From Laetiporus sulphureus 93-53 (taxonomy: Eukaryota; Basidiomycota; Agaricomycetes; Polyporales; Laetiporaceae): 64,000 nucleotides of DNA. The notes under the pieces were generated by a model that saw only the letters and a list, made by a program, of their open reading frames with translations, had not been told where the DNA came from and searched no databases. The stretch is taken from positions 62,001 through 126,000 of the forward strand of contig NW_024468582.1 of the NCBI RefSeq assembly GCF_001632365.1, read 5' to 3'. Positions 22,698-31,927 of the stretch are shown piece by piece (position 1 is the stretch's first letter; the number at the start of each line of letters is the position of its first letter). The position numbers and the translations under genes were made by a program.

Positions 22698-24109
22698 CGA
22701 CTAAGAGGAGTAGCAAAATTCGCGGAAACAGAGTCGAAGATGGAGGGAAGGTAGACTGGGAAAGAAAGCGAAGAAGCGAAGACTCAGATGAGAGGCAGCG
22801 AGGACTTCAAACGACGAGCCGGAGACAAGAATCTGTCTCAGTACGGGGCGGTGAGATGAATGTTAAAGTCAGAGCCCGGAACGTGATAAGCGTGGACAGC
22901 AGGCCTGCACTGCTGTCGTGAAGGGGGTGGACGTGCTGGACGACGTTGACGACGCTAGAGTCGTAGGTGGCGGGGTCGAAGCAGCTAGCTTGAGTGAGAG
23001 GGGCGACGGGCCTGTCGTCCTCATTCTCTGATTTCCCTCCAGCTACACTCACTGTCCGGACCCCGGCACACCCCTCCCTACGCCCTATCACTGCTGATGC
23101 TTCGTGTTCCCTGCTCTCTCAGCGCCACAGCCGACGCAATATTCTCCTCGCTGCACCCAATGTCACCGCATTACGCATGATGATCTCGCCACCTTAGTGA
23201 ATGTCGGAAAGCATGAAATGCGCAAAGATGGGGAGCGTTGGTCCGTGCTTGCGGTGGCCGGGGGGTGGCCACAGCGTGTATTGGATCTCGTCTTCCTCCG
23301 CGAAACCGCACCCATGCCGCCAATCTCGTCCACGACGGCCATCAAACTCTCCATCTCTCCCTCCAATCAATGTCCGCAGAGGTTGCGAAACAATCTCCTG
23401 CGCAGCTCTGCGACTCACGCAGAAGGCACGTCCGTGTGCAGGATTTCGCTCCAGCATCTTCCCCGATGACGGAGCGGGACAGCCTTTGAGCGGTATCATG
23501 ATATCCTTTACGCGCGTCTCATGGACTCGTTCAGCCATCGTTTGCCCGGGTACCTCGACTCGCCGAGCCATTGACGCGTCCCAGTTGAGGCTCTTCCTTC
23601 AGTGCAACTTCAGCAGCGATACGCAACGCTCTTGCAATACCATCAGATGTTGAGACTGTTTGCACCGCTCTTGACTCTGTGACTAACGGAAACAATTCAT
23701 CGGCTCATCATGCATCAGGCAGGAGGCTGAATGTTTGAACACAGCAACGACGGCCTGTCGAGGCAGAGGGCATGCTCTGTCAAGACGGAACAGTCCACAA
23801 TTCACCTGCTGTCCTAGAACCCGCGCAGCTCCGTCGAGGAAGCACCGCCATGGTCGCCTACTTGGGTAATATATTCTGATCCCAGTTCCCTTATTTCCGA
23901 TTTGTTCCCACCGCCAACGATTGACTTGCCCACTGCAGAGAGTGGGACCCGAATATTCGGGAAAACTTACGATGACACTGTACATAACAGAACAAGACCA
24001 TATATGCTCCAATGTATTTCCACAGCCGCACCTACGCTCGAGAGCATCGATTATCTTGCATACGCACACGCATACACATGATGATACCATGCACAGCTCT
24101 TCCAAAATA
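22698..24109. other. long intergenic region, uncertain coding trace at 23194-23690
   Basis: No complete gene can be assembled in these 1.4 kb. On the - strand, 23194-23571 is open and begins MARRVEVPGQTMAERVHETR. A second frame just upstream (about 23560-23700) reads TSDGIARALRIAAEVALKEE. Together they might be an eroded or unrecognised gene, but I know no matching family and the frames do not join cleanly. The rest is featureless. Confidence 0.3.
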
Positions 24110-27100
24110 CTACTTCTTCCCAAATTCCTTCCCCACATTTACCAACCCTCCCTGCTCGACACTGACCTCCCATAGCTCCACTCGCGCCCTCTCCCGCGCC
24201 TTTTCCAGCTCGTTCCTGAGCATGCGCGCCTTCGCCAGGATCTCTGCTTTGCTCTTTCCACTGCCCTTACCCTTCACCGCACTGTTCCTGTTAAGGTTCT
24301 TATTTGCACCTGCACGGGGTGATATCGAACCCGAGGACGGAATCGACCCGAGTGGATGCAGGGACCCGGCGAGAGAAAGAAGGGAAGAGAGTGCTGCATA
24401 AGGTGAGGGGGACGCGGAAGCGGTCGATGTGTACGGAACAGTTGGAGAGAAAGTGGGTTTAGCGGTCGGGAATACGTGCGGTTGCTGTAGAGTGTGGGAG
24501 TAGGACTGAGAATATAGGTGTGCTTGCGACCCAAACAACGAACGCGGCTGGAACTGACTCGGAATCGAAGAAAAAGGCGGTTGCAAATTTTGTGTCTGTT
24601 GCTGGACTGTGGGCTCTAGCAGCGATACTTCATGCAGCGGGGCACTCGATACCACATTCCCCACGGCCTTCTGCGTCTCAGCTTGTGCATTCGCATGCGT
24701 CGACGACTCAGTCGTTTCAACGTTCAATGTAGCAGCAGAGGCGCCCATTTCACCGCTCGTATCTGCAGTGTGGTTGTCTTGCTGCAATTGCGACAGCGCA
24801 TTCGTCGAGGCAAATGGCGGCGTCGCCTGACCGCTCACTGAAATGGATAGGCCTGCCGCCTGTCCGTGTTCTTCGGGTTCTTGAGCTGGCGTTGCAAACC
24901 ATGCAGTGTCCTCTATCGCCTCTTGCAGCGGTTGGGTTGTCGGCCTCCCCTCGTCCACGTCCAGTTGCACCTGCTGTGCAGGCGCTTCCACCGGCATACA
25001 TGCCTTTTCCAACTCCCTCTCAAATGCCCTCATATCTTCGACGCTCACTCCCATATCATCCAATCTCATCCCTTCCAAATCGAACACACCGGAATCAGCC
25101 GCTTCTTCTCCATTCAGCGATGCAGAGAAGCACGCACCTTCCTCTCCTATCCCTATGGCTACAACGTCGGTGTCAGACCGTCCCACTTCACCAAGATCGC
25201 CGAGCGGCCACGTCCACTGCGGCGTGAGCGCCTCTTCCTCTGCATCCTGCTCTGCAGACGAGCGCGGAGAGCCCACGAACGAATCCATGTTGGTCAGTGT
25301 CGGCGTTGGCGGTGAGTCCGTGTTCATTGCAGTCGCAGTTACAGGTGCAGAACCTATCTGCGGCTGACCCGTCGCATCGGACAAGGCCATTTTGGACGCC
25401 ATAGAGCCATGTTGATCAACATCCTGTGCGAGGGTGTCGAGTGCCAAAACAGAGGCGTCAGACGCAGACATGTCAAAAAGGGCAGGGTCGATCAAGTAGT
25501 CAGGAATGGAATCTAGCATGGGGAAGGGTTCGCTCAGAGGAGTCTCTGCGGGGGTATATGCTGGACTTGAACCAGACGTTGATGCAGTAGCATCATCGGG
25601 AGTTGAGGCAGACATAGGGATGAGGTCGTAACAAGTTGTGTCCGTTATTCCAAGGTCATTTAAGAGAATTTGGATGTCAGTAGCGGACGAGGCGTCATTG
25701 AGGTCCCCGGCAGGAAACGAGTTCAGCAATGCCAGCCAGTCGTCGAAGTATGGTTGCGTGCGGTCAGATGAGAACACAGGCGACGCAAAGTCGTTTGATT
25801 GCTCAGCATTGGCAATGTTGGACACTACCTGCTGCTGATCTGCTTGGACAGTCTGCAGCTCCTGCACCTGATGGGAGTCGAATATGTCCAAAGGTGTATC
25901 CGCAGGATGGTCTGCAGACGCCAACGAAGAGGGCTGCGAGGGTGGTTCGCTCATCGTCTGCCTTGCAGAAGTCGCAATGGGAGCAATCTCGCTGCTCGGC
26001 CTTGCACCAGGCGTGCTGGTGCCAGACAACACCGGCTTTCGCAACGACCGCCCGTCTCCTCCAGATGGGGGCTGAGTATAGACATCCTTTTCCAGCCCAT
26101 AAAATGCCGTCTTCATCCTGTAGTGCCCGTTAATCCATCCTTGCCGCTGAACCGAAAGTCGCCTTCGACGTTCTTCCTCCTGCTGCTGCTGATACTCCTT
26201 AGCTGCTGCTTTCTTCGCCGCAGCTCGAAGCAACCCAACCAAGTCCGCAAGAAGCTCCCGCACGCGATCTTTAGCCCAGTTCGTCTTGTAATCTTGGGGT
26301 CCCTGACCCTCGTGGAAAGGGTATGGAACGTCCCAGTCCGTCGCACCTGCCGGCACCCGATTAAGCTTTCGGCGCTTCAGCGGGGGTGCAGCGCGCGAGT
26401 CGATGTGCTCAAAACCTGAACGTTTGTGCAGATGCGGCGGTGGAGGAGTCGTCGGCGCTGATCCACTGAGCAAGCGAAGAAGGGATTCGATCACAGGCAC
26501 AACATTCCCCTGGCGCACGAGCGTGGCAATGATCTCCTCATTGCTGGGTCGAGGAAGCTGTGAAGTGTCGAAGTTCGCACGGGTCGGGTGACGTGAGATG
26601 GAGGCAGGTTGGCTTGTGACTGGGCCAGTACCAACCGGAGTCTCACTGTCGTCGATGACAATGGGATTCTGTGCGGAAGTGCCGCGCTGTTTAGCGAGCT
26701 GCGCAGGATTGACGCCGCCAACAAGCCCAGCGAGGCCGAGTAACGCCTGCTGGTTCCGCAGAAAGTTGGGAGGCAAAGGTTTGTCGCTCGAGGGCAGCTG
26801 GATAGGAGGAGGAGCTGACCGAGGAGTGGAGGAACGGGACGTAGACATTGCCTTCTCCTTGCCCTTCTTGGACTTGCGGTGAGCAGTTGGTGGACAAGGA
26901 GTAACCGACGATGCGCGAGTATGCACGCTGGATATTTGTCGAGCCAAGGGTGGCCTGGGTGGCCGCATGACATTAACCGCGTGGTCACTCAACGGTAATA
27001 ACGCTGGCGGGACTGATGCTTCAGCGACAAGATGGGAACCAGGAAGTGCAAGGGTCCCCACGTTTTGTGCAGAACCGACAGCGCTAGGAAGCGCCAGCGG

Positions 27101-27280
27101 TGACGGTGACCTACCTCTGCCCCCTTGGGAGGGCGGGGGCGAGCCGAAGAGCGAGTCGGAATCCGCACTTGCATCGACATCAATGTCCTCAGTTTCGTGC
27201 GATTTAGGGTCGACAAGCATAGCACTTCGCGTCATCGTATGGTGTGTCAGAGCGTGATTGGATGGGACAAGATTGCTCAT
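24110..27280 (-). CDS. large disordered protein of unknown function, probably nuclear
   Basis: A single uninterrupted open frame encodes 1056 residues if translation starts at the ATG at 27280 (MSNLVPSNHALTHHTM). The frame stays open to 27571, but that extra N-terminus looks like translated 5' UTR. I do not recognise the family. Visible features are long Ser/Pro/Thr-rich disordered stretches, IVIDDSETP (an acidic motif of the kind seen in SUMO-interacting segments), a basic nuclear-localisation-like APPLKRRKLNR, a Lys/Gln/Glu/Arg-rich helix (AAKKAAAKEYQQQQEEERRR) followed by the more ordered INGHYRMKTAFYGLEKDVYT, and a C-terminal coiled segment (AEILAKARMLRNELEKARER). The bipartite charge pattern suggests a chromatin or transcription-associated factor, but this is inference. 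A 3.2-kb intronless gene is unusual among its intron-rich neighbours. Confidence 0.75.
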   Translation of the reverse strand: MSNLVPSNHALTHHTMTRSAMLVDPKSHETEDIDVDASADSDSLFGSPPPSQGGRGRSPSPLALPSAVGSAQNVGTLALPGSHLVAEASVPPALLPLSDHAVNVMRPPRPPLARQISSVHTRASSVTPCPPTAHRKSKKGKEKAMSTSRSSTPRSAPPPIQLPSSDKPLPPNFLRNQQALLGLAGLVGGVNPAQLAKQRGTSAQNPIVIDDSETPVGTGPVTSQPASISRHPTRANFDTSQLPRPSNEEIIATLVRQGNVVPVIESLLRLLSGSAPTTPPPPHLHKRSGFEHIDSRAAPPLKRRKLNRVPAGATDWDVPYPFHEGQGPQDYKTNWAKDRVRELLADLVGLLRAAAKKAAAKEYQQQQEEERRRRLSVQRQGWINGHYRMKTAFYGLEKDVYTQPPSGGDGRSLRKPVLSGTSTPGARPSSEIAPIATSARQTMSEPPSQPSSLASADHPADTPLDIFDSHQVQELQTVQADQQQVVSNIANAEQSNDFASPVFSSDRTQPYFDDWLALLNSFPAGDLNDASSATDIQILLNDLGITDTTCYDLIPMSASTPDDATASTSGSSPAYTPAETPLSEPFPMLDSIPDYLIDPALFDMSASDASVLALDTLAQDVDQHGSMASKMALSDATGQPQIGSAPVTATAMNTDSPPTPTLTNMDSFVGSPRSSAEQDAEEEALTPQWTWPLGDLGEVGRSDTDVVAIGIGEEGACFSASLNGEEAADSGVFDLEGMRLDDMGVSVEDMRAFERELEKACMPVEAPAQQVQLDVDEGRPTTQPLQEAIEDTAWFATPAQEPEEHGQAAGLSISVSGQATPPFASTNALSQLQQDNHTADTSGEMGASAATLNVETTESSTHANAQAETQKAVGNVVSSAPLHEVSLLEPTVQQQTQNLQPPFSSIPSQFQPRSLFGSQAHLYSQSYSHTLQQPHVFPTAKPTFSPTVPYTSTASASPSPYAALSSLLSLAGSLHPLGSIPSSGSISPRAGANKNLNRNSAVKGKGSGKSKAEILAKARMLRNELEKARERARVELWEVSVEQGGLVNVGKEFGKK

Positions 27281-27831
27281 AGTCACCTTGGAAGAGCACT
27301 TTTCGGGTGGATGTCGACTATGCGCGGAGGGGATGGAGGGTGCGTGGTCCACGTTGACAAATATAGTCCGTAATGAACGACGTCGAGGACTCCTGCAAAA
27401 CAAATATGTCAGAAAGCCAGGAATGAAGCGTAGCAATGATAGCGTCCGACCTGAAGTAAAAGTTTCTATCCGTGAAGCATCGGTAAGTTGTCTTCGTCTG
27501 TCGGTTGAAAAGTGAAGTGAAGAAACGTGCGGCCACAGCCGCCGCAAAAAGAGTCTAATTATATAATACAACGCAGCAAGCCTAATGTAGAGATATCGTC
27601 AAATAGACGCCCAGACTTCAGGTTGGGGCCATTTCCGAATGACCCTATAGCTAGTCATTCGGGTTATAGCGAGCTATTGCAGAGCATGTGCTTACATTAT
27701 CATGGCCCCCCTCGTTGCCCGTTTCCCACGTTTGTGGCTGGATGAGCGCCCCAAAAGTTTCGCTCCAGCACGAGCTTGTGGCGATTGGCGCAGGAGACAT
27801 GGTGCCATTTTCAAGCGTGTAATATGCTTAG

Positions 27832-28155
27832 CAAATGATAATTAGATAGTCAGATTCTATTTCATTATTTGCACTGGTCGCAATTTGTGTAGCAAAATTA
27901 ACATCTGAGACCATACATGGGATCGAGCAAAATCTTACAGGGCAAATTCAAACTTCGCAGAATGTGTGTAGTCACAAATATGGAAATATAATTGGCAACC
28001 TCCGCCAATCTGTTATTTTGCGAGAAGTATGAGACTCCCAAACTATGGTTTGTCATATACCACAGTTTCATTGTGGCTATCACATTCTAGATTTGTGGCG
28101 GCACATGTAATGTTCACTTATTATGGTTGAAGGTTGACTATCTAATTAGCATTTG
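27832..28155. repeat. short inverted-repeat element (21-bp arms, 20/21 match)
   Basis: The arm at 27832-27852 (CAAATG…TAATTAGATAGTCA) matches the reverse complement of 28135-28155 at 20 of 21 positions. Weaker similarity (ATATGCT) continues just outside both arms. The 324-bp AT-rich interior has no coding potential. This fits a small non-autonomous DNA transposon (MITE-like), but no clear target-site duplication was identified. Confidence 0.45.
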
Positions 28156-28252
28156 TCACAGCATATAGCATGCTCGAAAATACCTCCATGTCTCCCGTGT
28201 GGTCCCTGTTGACGACTGTGTCCCTAAACGGCTGTTGTCGACTGCTCTTGTT

Positions 28253-28814
28253 ACTTGAGGTTAATCTCCCAACAAGTTTGCATGGCCTTTCAAACCCCGC
28301 TGTGGCTGAAGTGGCTGAAGGTAGCCGTCGCATTGCAGTGGCTTCCGACTTCATTTTGGAATGGGACGTTCTCTCATATTTTGCAAAATCCTTAGACAGT
28401 TTAGCAAGATCTAGTACACATTAAGAGTTCTCTGTAGTTTGCCAGCATTGTGAAGCATATATAGTATTAAAACTCACCCAAGCACTAATGTATATATCTA
28501 CCCAACTGTGTTTAAACTTTAAAGACTCAGCGTTACAGTGTCGTGCATTCAGATCAGTTAAAAAACATAGTGCGACAGTTCTCGTGCAGTTCAACATCAC
28601 ATTTCCATCGCATCATTGACCACATGACCTCTTGGCATTCAGGATGAAGCGTGGCTCTGCATTGCCCTTCCGTATTTCAAGAATTGAGGGTTTCGCGTTC
28701 ATGAAGCCGATCGCGTCGGGAGTACTTATCGATCATGCAACGTGAGGGTTGGTCATCTCAGCCACAGCGGGGTTTGAAAGGCCATGCAAACTTGTTGGGA
28801 GATTAACCTCAAGT
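28253..28814. mobile_element. MITE-like element with perfect 57-bp terminal inverted repeats
   Basis: Bases 28253-28309 are the exact reverse complement of 28758-28814 over 57 bp; the outer end is ACTTGAGGTTAATCTCCC. The heptamer CTCTTGT occurs at 28245-28251, one base outside the left arm, and at 28815-28821, directly outside the right arm, as an imperfectly placed target-site duplication would. The 562-bp unit carries no transposase, so it would be non-autonomous. Perfect identity of the arms implies recent movement, a hairpin origin or gene conversion. Confidence 0.6.
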
Positions 28815-29291
28815 CTCTTGTGGACTTTGTCGACATTGTCTGTCTGTCGCTGTTCATTGTGTGGCCGTCTGTCATGCCTACAACTGTTGTTGCTTTGCTG
28901 TGAAAGGCCGACATATGTGATTATCTCTATGTTCTTCATCGACTTTGACTATTCTACATTCCCACTGCCGAACTATCCGAACTACTCTTAACTATTCTTC
29001 TCAAATCTCCTCATTTATACTCTGTATATCGCGGACAAATGTACATGCCATTGGTACTCTATCCTTTGTATATCACGAACTATCGTACTTTCTCTCGTAA
29101 CTCAATGCCCTCCTCCGAGTCACAAATGGTTAGATGCTTGTCGGTCTTATCCGCCGGTCATTCGGACCCGGGCGTGCGAATGCAGCGCCGACACCACCAA
29201 GTCTCCATGTTGATCAACTGCAATAGCATGTTCCGTAAATATTCCTCGGAGTGGGGAGTACGTAAGACACATAAGACAACGAACGCTATGA

Positions 29292-30420
29292 CTACGACGA
29301 TTCACTGGTAGGTTTCGGCCTATCCTCCACTTTCGGTGCCATCTCGTATCCAGCGAAACCTTGTGAAGCCTGCACGACATCTTCAGGCGCGTCAGGCTCC
29401 AAATGCCCCTTGGAGTTCCTCTTTGCCCTAGATATATGTTAAACCTATGAAGGCAGCCTATAGTCAATCAAGCGCTCACTTAAAGAACGTATAGGACAAA
29501 ACGACGTCATCCAGATTTCTACACGCAGGATCGTCGAGGACGTCCTTGTCGATGAAGAACAGAAGGGGCATGTCTACTTCTTCCCCTGCAAGCAGCTTTT
29601 GTTCTTCGAAACAGAAGCACTCTACCTTGCCAAAGTAAGGTGCAATCTGAAAGGCATCGACCGTGCTGTCAGCAGATGTATTGTATTAAGGTGAACAACA
29701 TACCCTGTCAGGAGTGACGTTGTATGTTGCAATCCCGATGATGTCCTCGTTCGAATTGTTCTTTGCTTTGTAGAATGCCAGACTAGTCTCGCCAGGAAGC
29801 ACGCTGACAAACTTCTGTTGAGGCTTAAAGGTCCAAGGAAGCGCATCGGACTTCTCAGCGTTGAAATGCACTTTGATTCGTCTCGCGTCTTCCACAGGGA
29901 CAAGGCGGTCGGCTTCGAATCTGCCCATCCCGACCTGCGGCGTGCCTGCGAAACCAGTGGCCGCGCAGAACATACGGTACAGAGGTACTGAAGCATATGT
30001 GGCTCCAACACCGAATACAATCTGCGAAAGTTCATGTTGTTACGAAAGGGGAAAATATCGAGCGGCTGGTATGCACGTACCACGGCCGCAGTGTACATCA
30101 GGATATTCCGATTTTGAGTGGCATACCGCAGTTCTCGTGCTTTTTGATAGGGCGGAGTCACTGGAGATGGACGTGCGCTTGAGGAAGGAGTACTTTCGGT
30201 TGAGGCTCTCCGTGCAGCATTCGGACCATGAGAGCAGGTCTTTCCTTGTCGGAAGATGCTTCCTCTACACGACGGGAACGGAAGCGCGCTTCTGCCCTGC
30301 AGTAGTCAATCATAAGTCTGGCAAGAAATAGCTATACAACTGAAGGCCTACGGAGGAAGCTAGAGAATGGAGCGCGTTGGCATGTTGCGGTCGCAGCAAC
30401 GCGGACCGGATAGCGTTCAT
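29292..30420 (-). CDS. COX11: cytochrome c oxidase assembly protein COX11
   Basis: Cox11 is the inner-membrane copper chaperone that inserts CuB into subunit 1 of cytochrome c oxidase. Five exons (30352-30420, 30081-30296, 29704-30021, 29480-29646, 29292-29427) give 301 residues with exact frame closure. An Arg-rich mitochondrial presequence (MNAIRSALLRPQHANAL) and further leader run to about residue 80. A single membrane segment follows NRNILMYTAAV. The conserved Cys in SVPLYRMFC is residue 114, and the copper-binding CFCF is 211-214 within KVECFCFEEQ. VSVLPGETSLAFYKAKNNS and DMPLLFFIDKDVLDD are further family blocks. The start is the only ATG that yields a presequence and an in-frame splice. 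It is divergently placed 214 bp from the SPF31 gene. Confidence 0.93.
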
Positions 30421-30634
30421 TGGATGCAGTTTGTGGCAAAGTCGTCCATTGATCAGCGCGCGTCTTGCCTCCCGACCCCGAGCACAGCTACAGCGGTATC
30501 CAGGTCTTTGTCGCACGAGGCCAGTGCCGTCGTTCTACCTCTGCTCGCCACGTCCTTGTTCTAGCGTAGCTACTGCAGCTGCCTTTTTTCTCCTGGCTGG
30601 TCTGCTGTCTATCATCCAATTGGGCGTATCAATC
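30421..30634. promoter_or_regulatory. shared divergent promoter of COX11 and SPF31
   Basis: Only 214 bp separate the two start codons, so both genes must be driven from this stretch or from sequence inside the neighbouring 5' regions. A pyrimidine-rich tract precedes the SPF31 start. No specific factor site is claimed. Confidence 0.45.
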
Positions 30635-31718
30635 ATGTCTACCGAGGCCTCTTCTTCGAAAGACAGCAAGGTTTCCAAGGCTATTGATGGGGGTCCTGTT
30701 CGCAGCGCCGACGACATCGAAAAGCTTCTGAGCCGGGAGGCCACTGCGTTCCAGCGAGAAATCGAGGTCGAGCGCATTCTCAAGGCATTCAAGCTCAAGT
30801 CAGTATTCTTTCATCTGTTACCCTCACTCATAGCCGGCGTCTTACGACTCACACACAACCCAGTCCCTACGAGGTCCTCGACGTCACGGAAGATGCGACG
30901 CCCGAAGACATCAAGAAGAAGTACAGACAGCTCTCGCTCTGTGAGCCACACTCCGGCGCAGCACTAGCGTGCCTATTGTCTCCGCTGCTCGCATATTGAC
31001 GGATCCCTCGTACGTTGTCTGATGTCCAGTCATCCATCCTGACAAGACCCCCCACCCTCGTGCGCCAGATGCATTTGATCTCCTCAAGAAGGTCTGTTCA
31101 ATCCCTGGTGTCCCATCGCCTTGGTCGTTGCGGCGCATTGGTTCTATATGCTTCATCGCATCGAGCAGTGCATTGACCAACATTTCCCTTTACAGGCTGA
31201 ATCTGATCTCTCTGACAAGACAAAACGCGAAGAGCTCGATGCGATCATCACCCAGGCTCGCGCTGTGGTCTTGAAGTCCCTTAATCTTCCCACAACAATA
31301 CCCACTAGCGATCCGCGCCTGAAGAATTTAACGCCGTCGTTTCGACAACAATTGCTTGCGAAGGCGAAGGAGTTTCTCATAGACGAAGAAGTCCGTAGGA
31401 GAAAGTAAGTGGCAAACTCACTAACATCGCTGCGGTCTGTTGACCCCATTGCCATTCCTGAAGGGCGATCAAGATGAATTTAGCCAACGAAGGTCTCGAA
31501 GCGCGTAAAAAGGAAGACGAGGTCAACGCGAAGAAGCGTAAGGCGGAGGAGGACGCGAGATGGGAAGGTGTGTGCCTCTTTCATGGATTGATAGTACCGA
31601 GTGCTGAACACCGGCTTTTGATGCAGAAAATCGGGAGCAACGTGTGGACAGTTGGCGATCATTTGCGTCCTCGTCAAAGACAAAGAAGAAGAAGCAGAAA
31701 GTCGCTATCCTCGGCTAA
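30635..31718 (+). CDS. J-domain splicing-associated protein (DNAJC8/SPF31)
   Basis: This gene encodes a DNAJC8/Spf31-type J-protein, found with spliceosomes and thought to recruit Hsp70 there. The N-terminus reads MSTEASSSKDSKVSKAIDGG. The helix AFQREIEVERILKAFKL leads into the J domain NPYEVLDVTEDATPEDIKKK … FIHPDKTPHPRAPDAFDLLK, which keeps the HPD tripeptide essential for Hsp70 stimulation. The C-terminal helical part continues through RQQLLAKAKEFLIDEEVRRR and EGLEARKKEDEVNAKKRKAE and finishes with a Lys-rich nuclear-type tail (KTKKKKQKVAILG). At least six exons are joined by short introns, each checked for frame at the junctions above. The stop is at 31716-31718. Confidence 0.9.
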
Positions 31719-31927
31719 GGCTCCCACCGTCTGCTCCTATGTCAGATTACCATGGTATCTCCGTGATCTTCACTATGCGTGATACACTGGAGGTTGTACT
31801 TATTGCACTTGTATCCCTGACCCCACATAAATAGAATGGTCGAAAGTTCTACATCGTACATTAATTCAGCTAGTGCTAGGGATTTCACCATCGCGGAACG
31901 TACTTCATTCTCGCAATTCTACTGTGT

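Larger units (their letters stand above)
27281..29291. other. AT-rich gene-free gap with transposon remnants
   Basis: These 2 kb are visibly richer in A+T than the flanking genes and carry no supported gene. They contain two inverted-repeat elements, at about 27832-28155 and 28253-28814, annotated separately. Short open frames inside the second element are translations of its repeated arms. The right end should include the 3' region of COX11. Confidence 0.6.

Noticed and set aside
27281..27571. N-terminal extension of the large orphan protein
   Set aside because: The extra residues look like translated 5' UTR; MSNLVPSN is a better start, although an upstream intron cannot be excluded.
28142..28939. 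Small frames containing EVNLPTSLHGLSNPAVAE on both arms
   Set aside because: The shared peptide comes from translating the two identical inverted-repeat arms, not from a conserved gene.
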